Shown one piece after another: positions 33,831 through 44,840 of a stretch of DNA of 64,000 nt. The notes beneath the pieces are model-generated. The model searched no databases and was not told the DNA's origin. It worked only from the letters and a program-made list of their open reading frames with translations. The translations under genes were made by a program, and so were the position numbers. Source of the stretch: Tolypeutes matacus (lineage: Eukaryota > Chordata > Mammalia > Cingulata > Chlamyphoridae); the NCBI GenBank assembly GCA_026826555.1, contig JAKSZT010054573.1, positions 1,827,470 to 1,891,469 on the forward strand, given 5' to 3'. Within the stretch, counting starts at the first letter, position 1, and every line of letters starts with the position of its first letter.

Positions 33831-36729
33831 TCTTGTTGATGTGAGACAAGACTGGAAACGTTCAAACAGGCCTTTTTTTTTCAGAAAACACAGGGGAATC
33901 ATGAAGTTCTCCACAAAGGCCTAGAAATAAAAATGTTTACAGAGTAACATGGTGCTGGTTTATGATCCTAACTTCAACTGACATTAACCTAAAATAGCTG
34001 GCACTGTTTGCAGGCTTCTAGCCCCCGGGTGTCTTTGCCTCTAAACAAAGGCATAACCCTTCTTTTCTGAGGCGAATTTGCCTTCGCACTGCTTCTATGA
34101 TGTTCAAGCTTTATTCCTTCTGGAGTTTCTTCCTCCTAAATCTGCAGCTCCGGGACAATCTCTACATAGCCTCTCCACTCTGCCACTGTGTTCTGTCCCT
34201 GAGGTCCCTGAGATAGCCACTTTTAATTGGACTGAAAAGTTTCCTTCCTGGGTTTCAGGCCATCTTGTTCTGGCTTTGAATATGTCTTTGACCCTTTCCT
34301 AGAGGACCTTATGACCCAGTCTTTCTTTATTCCAGCTGGTATAAAGTTATTTAAATCCAGACTCAATCTACTGAGATATTTGTGATCCCTCTAAGTTTCA
34401 TATCATGTGAAAACTCTTTTCCCATTCAACTAGCTGCTAATAACAGGCTGAAGACCTTGAAATCCAAGACGTTCCCTCCAGCTGTTGGTCTATTAATGCC
34501 ACCCTTAGGACAAACATTTAGAGAGCAATTGTTTGCCTAACTTAGCCCATGTTTTCCCATTTTGCCTCTGATAGTTCGCAATCAAAGTGCAGGGGCAGAT
34601 TAGTAAACCACTGAAGCAGGTCTTAAGCCCTGGCCCAAAGTACAGGGAACTGAAAAGAGTAAAACTAATCCAAAATATTCAAGTATGAGTTCATCCAAAA
34701 TGTGTCCACCTCTTCTTTCTCAATGGATGCATGACTGGGAGAAACAGAGTAGCATTCAAATGGGATGGGAGACAGAAGGAGGGAATAATTGTGGGGACTG
34801 TTGGTGAAAAAGAGGGTAAGAATATGGAACAGGGTGGAATTAAGGAAAAGAGAAATGTCCCTGAACAGCAAAAACTGGAGAGATACAAATGAAGAATAGA
34901 ATTCTTTTTTAATGAATTTTCATCTGCTTGGATTGTGTTTCTTTAGATAAGGCACTTCTGTGGTACCTACCAAGTGAATCGAGCATTCAACAGACTTGTG
35001 ATATTAGATCGCATGTGTGCACGGAAACAGCTACCATGGAAATAGTGTTCATGAACAAAGGATTTAATATTGGGAATTGCAGCAATCTTGATTAGCTTGG
35101 CCATTTGTTTCAGCCCTCTGGTCTTATTCTCTGATGAGAAAATGTTGTGCAGAACAAATCTAAAATTACTTCTGCCACTGGTCTCTGCTCTCATTAGATA
35201 ATTTATTTCATCTGTCACAGACAACTTTGTACATATATGTCAAATGCAGCAGAACTTTAGAGAAATTTACTAATGTTTTCTTTGAATCCATTTGTTTAGT
35301 CACACTATAGAGATGGATTAAAAACTACACATAAAAACATCAATAGAGTGTGGGTGTAGTGTGATGCGAATTAATTTTCTGTTAGTGAATTCTGAGAGAG
35401 ATTAGATTCGTGCCTCTCAACCTGCCCTCTTCCAAATGTGCGATCCTGCTTCAGAATGTCAAGGGAAAAAAATCATGTTACAATCTTCTCTACTAGATAT
35501 GATTTTTCTTGGCCTTTGAACATTAGAAGTATTGGATGTAACAGCCTGTCAACAAAATATGACATCTGAAGCAGTGGAAAGTTTCCAAGAGTGTAAAATG
35601 AATCAAAAAGCATCATGATCCAAGGACATTCTTAAGTCAATCAGTCACAGGCTAATTCTTAGAGGTTTATGAATTATCTTCATGACTGGATTTTAACTCA
35701 TATTGCGTACTATGTATAAAATAATGCATGGTCCCAGCTTTAAGTGAATGTTTTCTACAAATACAATTTTATTTTGATCTGTTGGCTTAGTAGAACTGAT
35801 ATCTGAGTGTCATTAAACCTTTCTTTATGAATCTTGTTGGTCAGCATTTTTATGGGGTCATGGCCTTATGCCGGCAGGGAATTTTGAATGAATTGGTAAT
35901 TGATTATTGTTTAAAAGCAATATATTAGCTCCACCAGTTAATAGCCTTGCCTACCTCAGTGGTCAGGTTGAAAATTCTAAGTGCATCCAAATAGCTGAGC
36001 TAGAAACTCTTTCAAGCTCTTTAAGTCCATATGTTCTTCCCTAACCAATTTTTAATCGAAGATGCAGATGTCAGGGCGAGCACTTGAAAACGGAGGGGCT
36101 TTATCAGGGCTTTGCCTGATGCTGCAGCGCCTGCAAGCTTTTCCTTAATCGGCTCTGCTCACTTTGACACACCACCCATCCATGCCTACCTTGCCATTCT
36201 TTGCATTTCACGTCTCTCTATTCTCCCACCTTTCCCTAAAGCAACCTCTATAACCTAACACTTTCTTCCAATTGACCATTTCCGTTGGACACTTTTCTCT
36301 TGCCATGAACCATGGAGAACTAAATCCTGGGTTCCTTTTATGTACTCCTGGTTTCCATGTCTCTGAGTGACAGGAATCCTGGCCATCTTCACAGTTTGGT
36401 CATTGACTTCCATTCTGCCCATCCAAATCCCACAGCTGTCAATTCACTAATGAGTCATGAGGGCGTAAGAGTGATTTTGCAGCCAAAGAGCAAATCAAAG
36501 TGAGGCAGAACAGCGATATCATGCCTGTTACCATGATCAAAAAGGCTTCAGAATAAGCTGCAAAATTACAAGACGAGTACAGGCTCATTATAGACAATAA
36601 TAGATAAAGGAAGAGAATTTACCAGAATTTTACCACTCACTGTTCTATTTGGCACGATAATGTTTATATTACAGAATCGCAAGCTCTGTAAATATTTTGT
36701 AATGTATTTTCTAAGAACTTATTTTAGAT
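33831..36729. other. Long unassigned stretch
   Basis: About 2.9 kb with no confident repeat or gene. The segments 35000-35250 and 35700-35950 are free of repeat signatures and could be conserved non-coding DNA. Frames at 34078-34302, 34665-34871 and 34967-35224 have no supporting features. Confidence 0.3.
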
Positions 36730-37220
36730 TGCTAAAAGCTGTTGGGAGCAATGTACCAGAAATGGGTTGGCTTTTATAATGGGAATGGATTAGGTTAAAA
36801 ACTTACAGTTCTGAGGCAGTGGCGGCTCTGCCAGGTTGGCCCTCTCCTTCTCCTCCAAACTCCCTTTCTCTCTGAGCTCAGCTGTGGGAGCTCTATGCTC
36901 TCCTCCAGGCCTCTCTCTCAGCCTCTCCGTGCCTGTGTGCTCTGCTGATTCCAGCCTCCCGCTCTCTCAGCCTCTCGGGGCTTCTCTGTCTCTCCTGCTT
37001 TTTTCTGTGTGTCTCTGTGTCTATGGCTTTTTCTCTCTCCCGTTTATAAAGGACTCCAGAAAGAGGACCAAGGCCTACCCCGGGTCATGCCTCACTGATG
37101 TAATCCAATCAAAGGCCCCCAACTGAACCCAATCCAATCAAAGGGTCCCACACCTCCTGAATGGATTAGCTTCAAAAACATGACCTTTCTGGGATCCACA
37201 AAAAGCTCCAAACTGTCACA
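36730..37220 (-). mobile_element. MaLR-like solo LTR, xenarthran type, reverse
   Basis: The minus strand starts TGTGACAGTTTGGAGC and ends TTAGCA. It shares the AGCCAACCCATTTCTGGTAC terminal region with the copy at 3855-4296. The GTTTATAAAGGACTCCAG segment at about 37040 is the reverse TATA-like region of the family. A pyrimidine-rich centre (36840-37040) with repeated CTCTCTC..GCCTCTC phrases gives a 96-codon Ser/Leu-rich frame that is not a gene. Confidence 0.75.
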
Positions 37221-37239
37221 GCCCTCTTTCTAGATTTCT

Positions 37240-37540
37240 AGATTTCTGGCGTGTATTTGTTATTAAATGAAACAATTCTATAGCCGCTATATGCTCTTAT
37301 CACTAAATATCATGAACATTTTTTCATGGAATTATGTTTCCAATTTATTTTATTGTTAATTGTAGCAGAACATTCCATTAAATGGCTATATCATGATTTA
37401 TTTGATCAATCCTTCAAAGCCCAAATAAGGGTTATATTATCTTAAAAACTGCAGTTTAACAGTCTTATAAATAAATCTCCATATATTCACAAAATAATTG
37501 TTTCCTTAGGAGAAATTCCTACCAATGTAATTGATTGTTT
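37240..37540 (-). mobile_element. Old L1, ORF2 3' region, reverse (left part)
   Basis: AACATTCCATTAAATGGCTA, then TTTATTTGATCAATCC, and CCTTAGGAGAAATTCCTACC fit the reverse L1 phrases for the last part of ORF2. The same L1 appears to resume at 38665 after the nested LTRs. Confidence 0.55.
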
Positions 37541-37670
37541 GGTAGCTTTGAAATGTATGTGCCCTAGAAAATCAGGTTCTTGAAGGCAATTCATTCCTGT
37601 GTAAACATGTTGTATGCAGGAACTTTTGCTGAGGTTACTTCAGTTAAGGTGTGACCCGGGGTGGCTCTTA

Positions 37671-37675
37671 ATCCT
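37671..37675. repeat. Left 5-bp target duplication (ATCCT)
   Basis: ATCCT directly precedes the TG of the nested solo LTR and is repeated exactly at 38347-38351 after its terminal CA. Five-base duplications are usual for ERVL-class integration. Confidence 0.85.
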
Positions 37676-38346
37676 TGTAGCAGTTTGATAGTGTATATGA
37701 ATTCCAAAAATAGACATTGGATTCTGTTTGTAAATTCATCTGTGCCTCTGGGTTTGTTAGGTTGTATTGGATTCAGAGGTTTCACTTTACTGGATTAAAT
37801 TATGGTTAAGGCTTTGCTTGGGCCACATCAGTAGGACATTGAGTCCCTGCTCCCTTGGTGGGCGGGGGCTCACAGAGAAAATGACAAGCAGAGGAGTTAG
37901 TTGGAGTTTTGATCTGGAGCCCGGGAAGTAAGCACACAGAGAAGCAGATACGTGAGGAAAGAGAGAAGGCTCCATTATATGCGGCAGAGGCCCCGGGAAG
38001 AAAGACGAGCTGTCACATGATGGTCTACAGCTAGTCTTGCAGAGAGACCAGAGCCGCTGAGCCAGGAGAGAAACGAGCCCTGGGGAGAGAGACAAGACTT
38101 GTCCCAGCCTGCAGCTGAGATGGGAAGAGGCTGGGACCATGGAACCTCGGGAAGAGGAGGAAGACTGAACTGTTGCAGACATCGCCCACCCTCTTGCATC
38201 AACACGAGGCAACAGACTTTGGTGAGGGAAGTAACTTATGCTTTATGGCCTGGTAACTGTAAGCTTCTACCCCAAATAAATACCCTTTATAAAAGCCAAC
38301 AGATTTCTGGTATTTTGCATCAGCACCCCTTTGCCTGACTAATGCA
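37676..38346 (+). mobile_element. Solo LTR nested inside another LTR
   Basis: The element is 671 bp, begins TGTAGCAGTTTGATAG and ends CCTGACTAATGCA, so it has TG...CA ends with an exact ATCCT duplication on both sides. It is the better-preserved sister of the LTR at 31421-32041. The polyadenylation signal is at 38275-38280. An LTR-LTR recombination must have removed the provirus interior, because no internal sequence remains. Confidence 0.9.
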
Positions 38347-38664
38347 ATCCTGTTACTGGAGGCTTTTATAAGGGAATGTAATTCAGATAAAGAAAGAGAA
38401 AGCCATAAAAGCAAGAAGCTGATAGCAACAAAACTCTGAAGAGAAGGGAGAGACAAGCAGATGCCACCATATGCCTTGCCATGTGATAGAGGAGTCCAGG
38501 ATCGCCGGCAACTGGTCTTTGGGGAGAAAGCATCACCTGATGATGCCTTGATTTGGACATTTTCCTCAGCCTCAAAACTGTAAGCTCGTAAACTTATGAA
38601 TTCCCATTGTTAAAGTGAACACATTTCATGGTATCTGCTTTGGGCAGCTTAGCGAGTGAAAACA

Positions 38665-39115
38665 AATAGTATGTACTATACAGTATATACATACACTCAC
38701 ACATAAACACCTATGTTATGTGTATACACATGCATATATAAAATATGGTTCTATTTGCATTTCTATGGTAACAACTAAAGTTGGACTTATGTTCATTTAT
38801 TTGTATTTCCTTAATGAATAGACTGCAGTGAAGTGTTCATTTTCTTCTTACTGACTTAAATAGCCCATTTTGTGTTACAAACATTGACATGTGTCATAAT
38901 TTGAGAATATTTCCTCCATTGTTACATTTGTTTAACTTTTTAAATGTTTTTGACCAATAGTCATTTTTAATCAACGTGTAAGGACTTTTTCCAGTTCTTT
39001 CCTTTATAGTATCTGCCTTTACTGTCATGCTTGTACTTCTCTCTTACTCTCAGATTATATAAACATGCATTTCTATTTTTATACCTTATGGCTTAATTTT
39101 TTCATTGGCATTTAC
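38665..39115 (-). mobile_element. Old L1, ORF2 3' region, reverse (right part)
   Basis: ATTTGCATTTCTATGGTAAC, CATTTATTTGTATTTCCTTA, AGTGAAGTGTTCATTTTCTT and a GACCAATAGTCATTTTTAATC phrase continue the reverse L1 seen at 37240-37540. The break coincides with the nested LTR pair. Confidence 0.5.
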
Positions 39116-39309
39116 ACCGCCCTATTTACTCTGGTGAATAGGGGAACTGGGTACTCTAACTTCTTTCTCCAGTGCCTGAACACCAAGGCACAGCCCTAAG
39201 CCTGTATGGTAATGTGCAGTCCCCAGACATCTTGCCTGGGTTGCCACATAGGTAGCCTAAAGCAAACCCCTCCCAGCACAGCTCCTTAGTGACGCTAGGA
39301 GTCCCCCAG

Positions 39310-39420
39310 CAGAGCTTCTGATTTAACTGTCCCTTGCATCAGCCTCTGGAAAGTTCTCACCAGGTGAGTCTAATGCGCAGCTGGACTCGAGGACCACTGA
39401 TACAGACCAGAAGTCTACAC
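39310..39420 (+). mobile_element. MER5A-like fragment
   Basis: AGAGCTTCTGATTTAACTG, TCACCAGGTGAGTCTAATG and CTCGAGGACCACTGA match the second half of MER5A. Confidence 0.55.
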
Positions 39421-39424
39421 ACCT

Positions 39425-40380
39425 TGACACCTGTGCTTCTCAAACGGCTGCTGACTCACTGGTGTCAGTTCTCAAAATGTTTGCTAAAAATGTTGAGATT
39501 AAGCATTAGAAAATGTTATTGCAGTTCAGCATTCTGCAGTATACAAGCATGCCTGCCAATGGGATGTGGCATTGAAGCTCTGCCTAGCAGAAGGCTCTCA
39601 GGGTGCAGCTACAAAACCTGGAAAACGTTCTGGAACAATTAATCTGATTAAGAAGTATGCAGAATATAAATCAAATCTCCACTTCCTTCATACAGAGAGA
39701 CTTGCTGTGGAAACAACAAAAAAGTCAGCGCTACTAAGCAGTATGCTTAGTGGCACATTAAAAGCTGTGAATACAAAAACGCTGTGGTATAAATTTGAGA
39801 TATTTCCCTTATCTTGTGAAAGTAGAGAAGATTCTTATAAACAACTCCTCTTTAATGCTGAAATACGATGATGATAAGGGGAAATTTTTGTTGAGAATAT
39901 TTGAATTATGGAATAAACTCTTAGGGCACCTGCAAGATAGGAAACCTGGTAAGTTTCTAGCAGGTTCTCAAAATGTCGTTGACTCACTGGTGCCAGGCAT
40001 AGCATTGTTTGTCACAGACACTGAGATTAAGCATTAGAAAACTGTATAGCTGTTTGATTTGTTGAGACATCCTGCTAGGTTTCCTATCTTGAAATGGGCA
40101 ACGAGAGTTAATTATGTGCATGATGTCTTTGTTATTTTTAATGATATCTCATGTAAGGAAGGAATTCAAAGTGTTTGTCAGTGTTAGATGGGACTGATGT
40201 ATAAAAACAAAATAGAATCCTAGAAGTACAGAGTTTCTACAGATTGTTATGGTGTGTTGTATAATTTGATAATTATTGAGGTAGGTGATGCTCTTAATAA
40301 TCTACATTGGATAAAAGTTATTGCCAAACAACTTTCAAAGTTCATAGAACATTTCCAATTTTGTTTGCCGTGAAAAGAAG
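39425..40380 (+). mobile_element. Probable upstream part of a hAT fossil
   Basis: This AT-rich stretch precedes the hAT C-terminal fragment. Open frames at 39566-39871 and 39795-40037 overlap in different phases and are too damaged for assignment. It holds two copies of a TGACTCACTGGTG.CAG plus TGAGATTAAGCATTAGAAAA pair (39454-39515 and 39979-40041), and an inverted repeat (39934-39947 with 40077-40090). Confidence 0.35.
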
Positions 40381-40720
40381 AGCCTTGCCTAGGAAATTCA
40401 TGGATTCAGATTCAACTTCTTCATGGAAGGATAATTCAAATTAACTTAAACTTTATGGGAAAATTGTTGCAGCTGTCTACTGGTGAAAGATTGCAGATGA
40501 ATTTTGAAAAGAAAACATCACTTGCCTCATTTTTGATGAAATTAAAACATAAATATCCCAAGGTAGCTGAAATTGCTTTAGAATTCCTTCTTCTAGTCCT
40601 ATCAACATATTTCCATGAGACCAGTTTCTCCACTATGAGTAAAACAGTTTAGGTAACAGTACCTTTCAACCTACATTAGCGACCTGCACAGCAAGAAGCA
40701 GATGTATTTGGAATTCTAGA
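40381..40720 (+). pseudogene. hAT transposase fragment (C-terminal dimerisation domain)
   Basis: The plus-strand frame at 40455-40652 reads as the conserved C-terminus of hAT transposases. It has an upstream LQMNFEKKTSLASF block, then a YPKVAEIALEFLL block and STYFHETSFSTMSK, matching in order the YP.LS..AL..LLPF.TTYLCE.GFS pattern of the hAT C-terminal (dimerisation) domain. An in-frame stop follows directly and later codons are broken, so it is a dead transposon. It is most likely Charlie-like, but similarity to the ZBED-type domesticated relatives is also possible. Confidence 0.75.
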
Positions 40721-42026
40721 ACTTTAAATATTTCCTTGGTGCTATTTATATTCAGAAGGTAGATATGGGCATTTCACATGGGCAAACATTATTTCCTCCA
40801 TAACTTTGACTTTAGTATGATGGCTAAATGACAAGACGGCAGGTTCACTATCAATCATCTCTCTGCGCATTTTCAGTAAATAATGTGAATGATTTTTATG
40901 CTTTTTCCAAAGTTATATTTATCTTAATTCAATTATTTATAAGTAATTTTATGTCAAATGAATCCAATATTAAAAATTGGGGCTTATATTTTGAATGTCT
41001 TTTTTTGGTCCATTTTTTTTAGTAATTCTATTTTAATGTATTGTATGAATGTTTCCTGACAAATTGGAAGTTACAAAAAACCTCCCCTTCACCACAAAGA
41101 ATTTGATAAGCATAGCCATCCTTGTCCAGGTAAGTGAAATTCAGAGAAAGGGGTGCAGCAATTTATTAAGCAGCTCTGTTTTGGTTGGATCAAGTATTGA
41201 TGGGTTTTATTCCAACACACTTTTTATGCAAAACATTAATATTATTAAAATATTAAAAGAACTTGTGGCTAATTTGGACATTATATGGAAAGATTCAAGA
41301 TCATTAATATTATTTTGATATACATCCACTCGTGGGGATATAGTTTTAGATTTTTAATCATAGGATACAACATTTTGTTTTCTTTTCCATTTGTCATCTT
41401 AAAAATGTTCAAATATTGTCACATAATTCTTTTTTCTGTCACTTTAATGATTATTTAATAATATGTCACAGATTTATTTATTCTGCCTTTTCTATAGAAA
41501 ATATAAAGTAGATATATATTTAGTAATACGTATATTTATAAGTCTTTGTTGGGTTTGATTTACAACTGCTCATATGTTTATAGCATTTGATGTTTTCCAA
41601 GTAATTTACAAAATTATTCGATACTTACATACCCTCTAAGGTAGGGAAGGCCTTAGGATTCCCTTTGGTAGGGGAGGACCCATGCACGTCAAAGGATGTG
41701 CCCAAAATTACAGTGCTGGACCGGTCAGCTGGGAGTCCAGCATTTGGATTCCTAGGTTTCACTTCTCTTTCCAGTATTCCAGAATAAACTTCTCAGAAGT
41801 TGTCTATAATTATCTTTCCTGTCCTCATGGGAGTGACACCTCTAACAGGTTAAGTGGTCAGCCTGGAGATATAAAATGGTCAATGGAAGAAACTTGGACA
41901 TACTCTTTTCAAGCCTTAATTCAACCCAGTTTGATATGGCATTTCTCAGTTAACATTTAACCAGTAATAGAGCATTTGAAGACGAAAGCACCTTTTTGGT
42001 CTTAGACTCAAATTTTAAAGCAATAA
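40721..42026. other. Unassigned AT-rich stretch
   Basis: No repeat or gene is confidently recognised. It may include the 3' part of the hAT element. Confidence 0.3.
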
Positions 42027-42636
42027 TGTTATAGGAGTCGGTGTCCAGGTACTTGGCTGTGTCTCATAAAGGAATTTAAGGACACACCTTAGGGTAGGCA
42101 AGGCAGTAAAGAGTTTATTAAGAAATGAGAAAAGAGACAAGTACAAACCCGAGACGTGGGTGCAGGTGGGCTCAAGGTAGAGATGCGTGCTCTTTGCCCT
42201 GGGGTCCCCTGTTTTATGGGGTACAAGGCTCCAGGGTCTGCTATGATTGGCATATTTGAGACAAAGCAAGGGAAACTGATTGGGGGATTGGATTCCCTTA
42301 GGAGCTAGGGGTTGCTGTCCCATGGTGATTGGCCTCTGGCCACTGTCCATGAGGCATGAGGTAATATGAAGGTGGGGGGACATAGTGCCCCTCCTGCCCC
42401 TTCCCTCTTTCCTGCTACATGAATTTGCCGACAGCCTGCTGATAGTGCAGCTGTTGGGTGTGTGCTGTGAGCTGCAGGGTGTGAGCTACAAGCTGCCCCT
42501 TCCCAACTTGCCTGTGTGATTCAGCAGGCTGACGGGAGCCAGCAGGCCATCACCTCAACTTCTCTTACAGGGGTGTTTGTGTGGCTGATTAGGTTTCTGC
42601 CTCTTCCTCCTTAGGTCCCTATTCTATCCTGCCTCA
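42027..42636 (-). mobile_element. Complete solo LTR of a class I-like ERV, reverse
   Basis: Read on the minus strand it begins TGAGGCAGGATAG and ends ACTCCTATAACA, 610 bp in all. The exact 4-base duplication ATAA flanks it (42023-42026 and 42637-42640), as typical for gamma-like class I retroviruses. Four CCAAT boxes (plus strand ATTGG at 42246, 42279, 42287 and 42328), a TATA-like CATAAAA (42212-42218) and AATAAA (42114-42119) occur in the U3-R order. No internal sequence remains. Confidence 0.85.
42212..42218 (-). promoter_or_regulatory. LTR TATA-like box with upstream CCAAT boxes
   Basis: CATAAAA on the minus strand lies about 95 bases upstream of the AATAAA signal, a normal R-region distance for a class I LTR. 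Four CCAAT boxes lie upstream, between 42246 and 42332. Promoter activity in this host is not known. Confidence 0.5.
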
Positions 42637-43084
42637 ATAAGTCACACGGTAGAAAAGGGAGAATAGCTTCTTCACATGAGTGCGCTTTCCTTCATTTACT
42701 CTGATTTATAATAACTAATTTTTGGTTGCATCTAATTTTCTCATTTACCCACAAAAATGGAGGATGAATGGTTTACAGGAGAAAGGGGGATTCCTTCCTC
42801 CAAATCCAGATCCAAAGAAACAACCTTAAAGTAGATAATTGAGAAGATATCCTATAGCTGATTTAGCCATTCACCCATGGTAAACATTCAAATTTTCCTA
42901 TTGTTTTCTATCATTACAAAAAAGTGAAGTACATCACCCTGCATGTAATGGTTTTACATATTTTATATGATTTTCTCTGGACAGTTTGCACCAATCTTGG
43001 CTTCCTGCATTATGTAATTGATCCCTTCAGCATAAACAAAGATTGTGTGTTAATATAGTCAATTCTGTGGTGCATTGTTCCAAA
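42637..43084. other. Unassigned stretch, possibly old reverse L1
   Basis: TTAGCCATTCACCCATGGTA and TGGACAGTTTGCACCAATC have a weak reverse L1 character. No confident call. Confidence 0.3.
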
Positions 43085-43582
43085 CTGGTTAAGCTGGATT
43101 TTAAATTTGGGTGGAGGTCAGGTGCGGTGCAATGGGAAAGGAAGGTCTGGTGTATTAGAAAAGATGGTTTGTTACACACAGGTCCTGGGAGTACTCTGAG
43201 GGGCTGACAGAGAGCACGGTCAGCTCAGGGGCTCAACTAGCAGGTGGGGGCACACGAGCAAAGCAAGAGGGCCCTGTGGGCTTGTGCCTTTATTGTGTTC
43301 CAGAGGTGGAGGTCAGTAGGTTTTCCACAGGCATCAAGGACTGGTTAGTTTAAAGCAAACACACGTGAAAAGGTGAGGGGACTAGGGTCTGAGAGTGGCG
43401 GGGGTGGTGAGCTTACCACGGGGGACCACATGTGGGTTTCGTGGTGTGGATGGTGGCCGCAGATGCAGGTTTGGGCTCTGGGGAGTTGATGTCCCAGGGT
43501 TGGAAGCTGCTTATCAACAATGTTGGCCAGTGTTGAGGCAAATGGCTTAACCAAAGTAAAATGGAAGCTGAGTCAACACACA
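43085..43582 (-). mobile_element. Probable second class I-like ERV LTR, reverse
   Basis: The minus strand starts near TGTGTTGACTCAGC and has AATAAA (43289-43294) followed by GGCACAAGCCCAC, then a GC-rich U5-like end. The overall length (about 500 bp) and spacing fit an LTR. Exact ends and the duplication are not resolved. Confidence 0.6.
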
Positions 43583-44744
43583 AAATAAATTTCGATAGTT
43601 AAAACATGCATATGATTAAATCAAATAATTCAGATTAAAAGAAAAATATGTTGGAGCCTGAGATACTGGTTCAAAATTTACAAAACCTTCCTTGCTGTCC
43701 AAATGCTCCATCCCTACCAAACCATTTATGCCATAAGTGGCTATGTATTATGTTAAATCAAGATGAATTTAGGGAACAAATTGAATGGAAATTTGAAAAA
43801 AACAATTCCATGCATATATTCTCTAAATGAGAGAGCTCCATCTCTAGTTGAGCATTGAGAATTTCCAAGAAAATGGACAAACATGAACTATACCTGTTAA
43901 AAATATTGTTCTTGGTTCATCTATTTTATGAATGTCATTCGCTAAAATTTTCAAACCAAACTTCATATTGTTCTAAAAAGTAAGCTGCACCATACATTGA
44001 AAATTTGATGCTTGTTTAAATGTGAATTCAGACTCACCTTCTACTGAAACTTGGTTGAAAACTAGGTGAGACCCCCAGGTTTCTTAGGAATGCCCTTGAG
44101 TTTCTGCATTAGCAAATTATAATTAACAGGTTTTCCCTGAAAATGAGCTGTGAAAGGATATTTTGTATCTAACTGGAAAAGTATTCATTTGTCTAATAAG
44201 AAATATTCCATTATCCCTGCTCAGCCACCAGAGGATTCTTTGAAGACAGTTACTAAGAAAATGCTTCACATCATCTTTGTTCTCACTTCTGATCCTTCTC
44301 CAAGGTCCCACATTAGCATTATACATAAGGAAGACTATTACACAACGTCCAGTGAGAGTTATTAGGAATTTTAAAAATTTAATGAAAATATGATGTGTTA
44401 TAAACAATCCTGGAAATTTACTTTAACATTTTGCATCTCATCCCCATTATTTGCAATACACTACACGAAAAATTTATTTTCAGCATTAAATTATCCAGTT
44501 AGTGTCCTGAAGAGGACAGCAATAGCTTTATTGATATTAAATTAAATGAACAACAGTTTTATTAGTCTAGCAGTCAGTGAACGGTGACTCACATTTCCAA
44601 ATAAACATTTAACATGTGGATTGTTTTCTATGCCTCACTAATGCTGGGAGACAGTGGAGGGTATCTCTCTGAGAAGATCCACAGATGAACCTGGACTAAA
44701 TAGTCCTCTCACATCCCATCAGGTCCAGGTCTTGGCAGAGGTAG
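43583..44744. other. Unassigned AT-rich stretch
   Basis: No repeat or gene recognised. The frames 43648-43830, 44123-44407 (minus) and 44150-44365 are overlapping and unsupported. Confidence 0.3.
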
Positions 44745-44840
44745 GATGGGCAATGCAGGCAGAGAGATTAGATGACTTCTCTGAGGGATAAACACAGAGT
44801 TTCCAAAGAAGCTAGGTTTCTTGACCTCCAAGCTGCTCCC
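44745..44840 (-). mobile_element. MIR fragment, reverse
   Basis: ATTAGATGACTTCTCTGAGG, then ACAGAGTTTCCAAAGAAGC and GGTTTCTTGACCTCCAAGC show the reverse MIR order, with a degraded middle. Confidence 0.45.

Larger units (their letters stand above)
37545..38664 (+). mobile_element. MaLR-like LTR split by a solo LTR
   Basis: The left part (37545-37670) contains TGTATGTGCCCTAGAAAATC and GAGGTTACTTCAGTTAAGGT. The right part (38352-38664) continues with TTACTGGAGGCTTTTATAAG, GCCTTGCCATGTGATAGAGG, GATGCCTTGATTTGGACATT and ATTCCCATTGTTAAAGTGAA. Both parts match the same family in the right order, with a later LTR inserted between them. Confidence 0.8.

Noticed and set aside
31421..38346. The two related LTRs as 5' and 3' ends of one provirus
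   Set aside because: No proviral internal sequence lies between them, and each has its own flanking duplication. One is nested in a different LTR.
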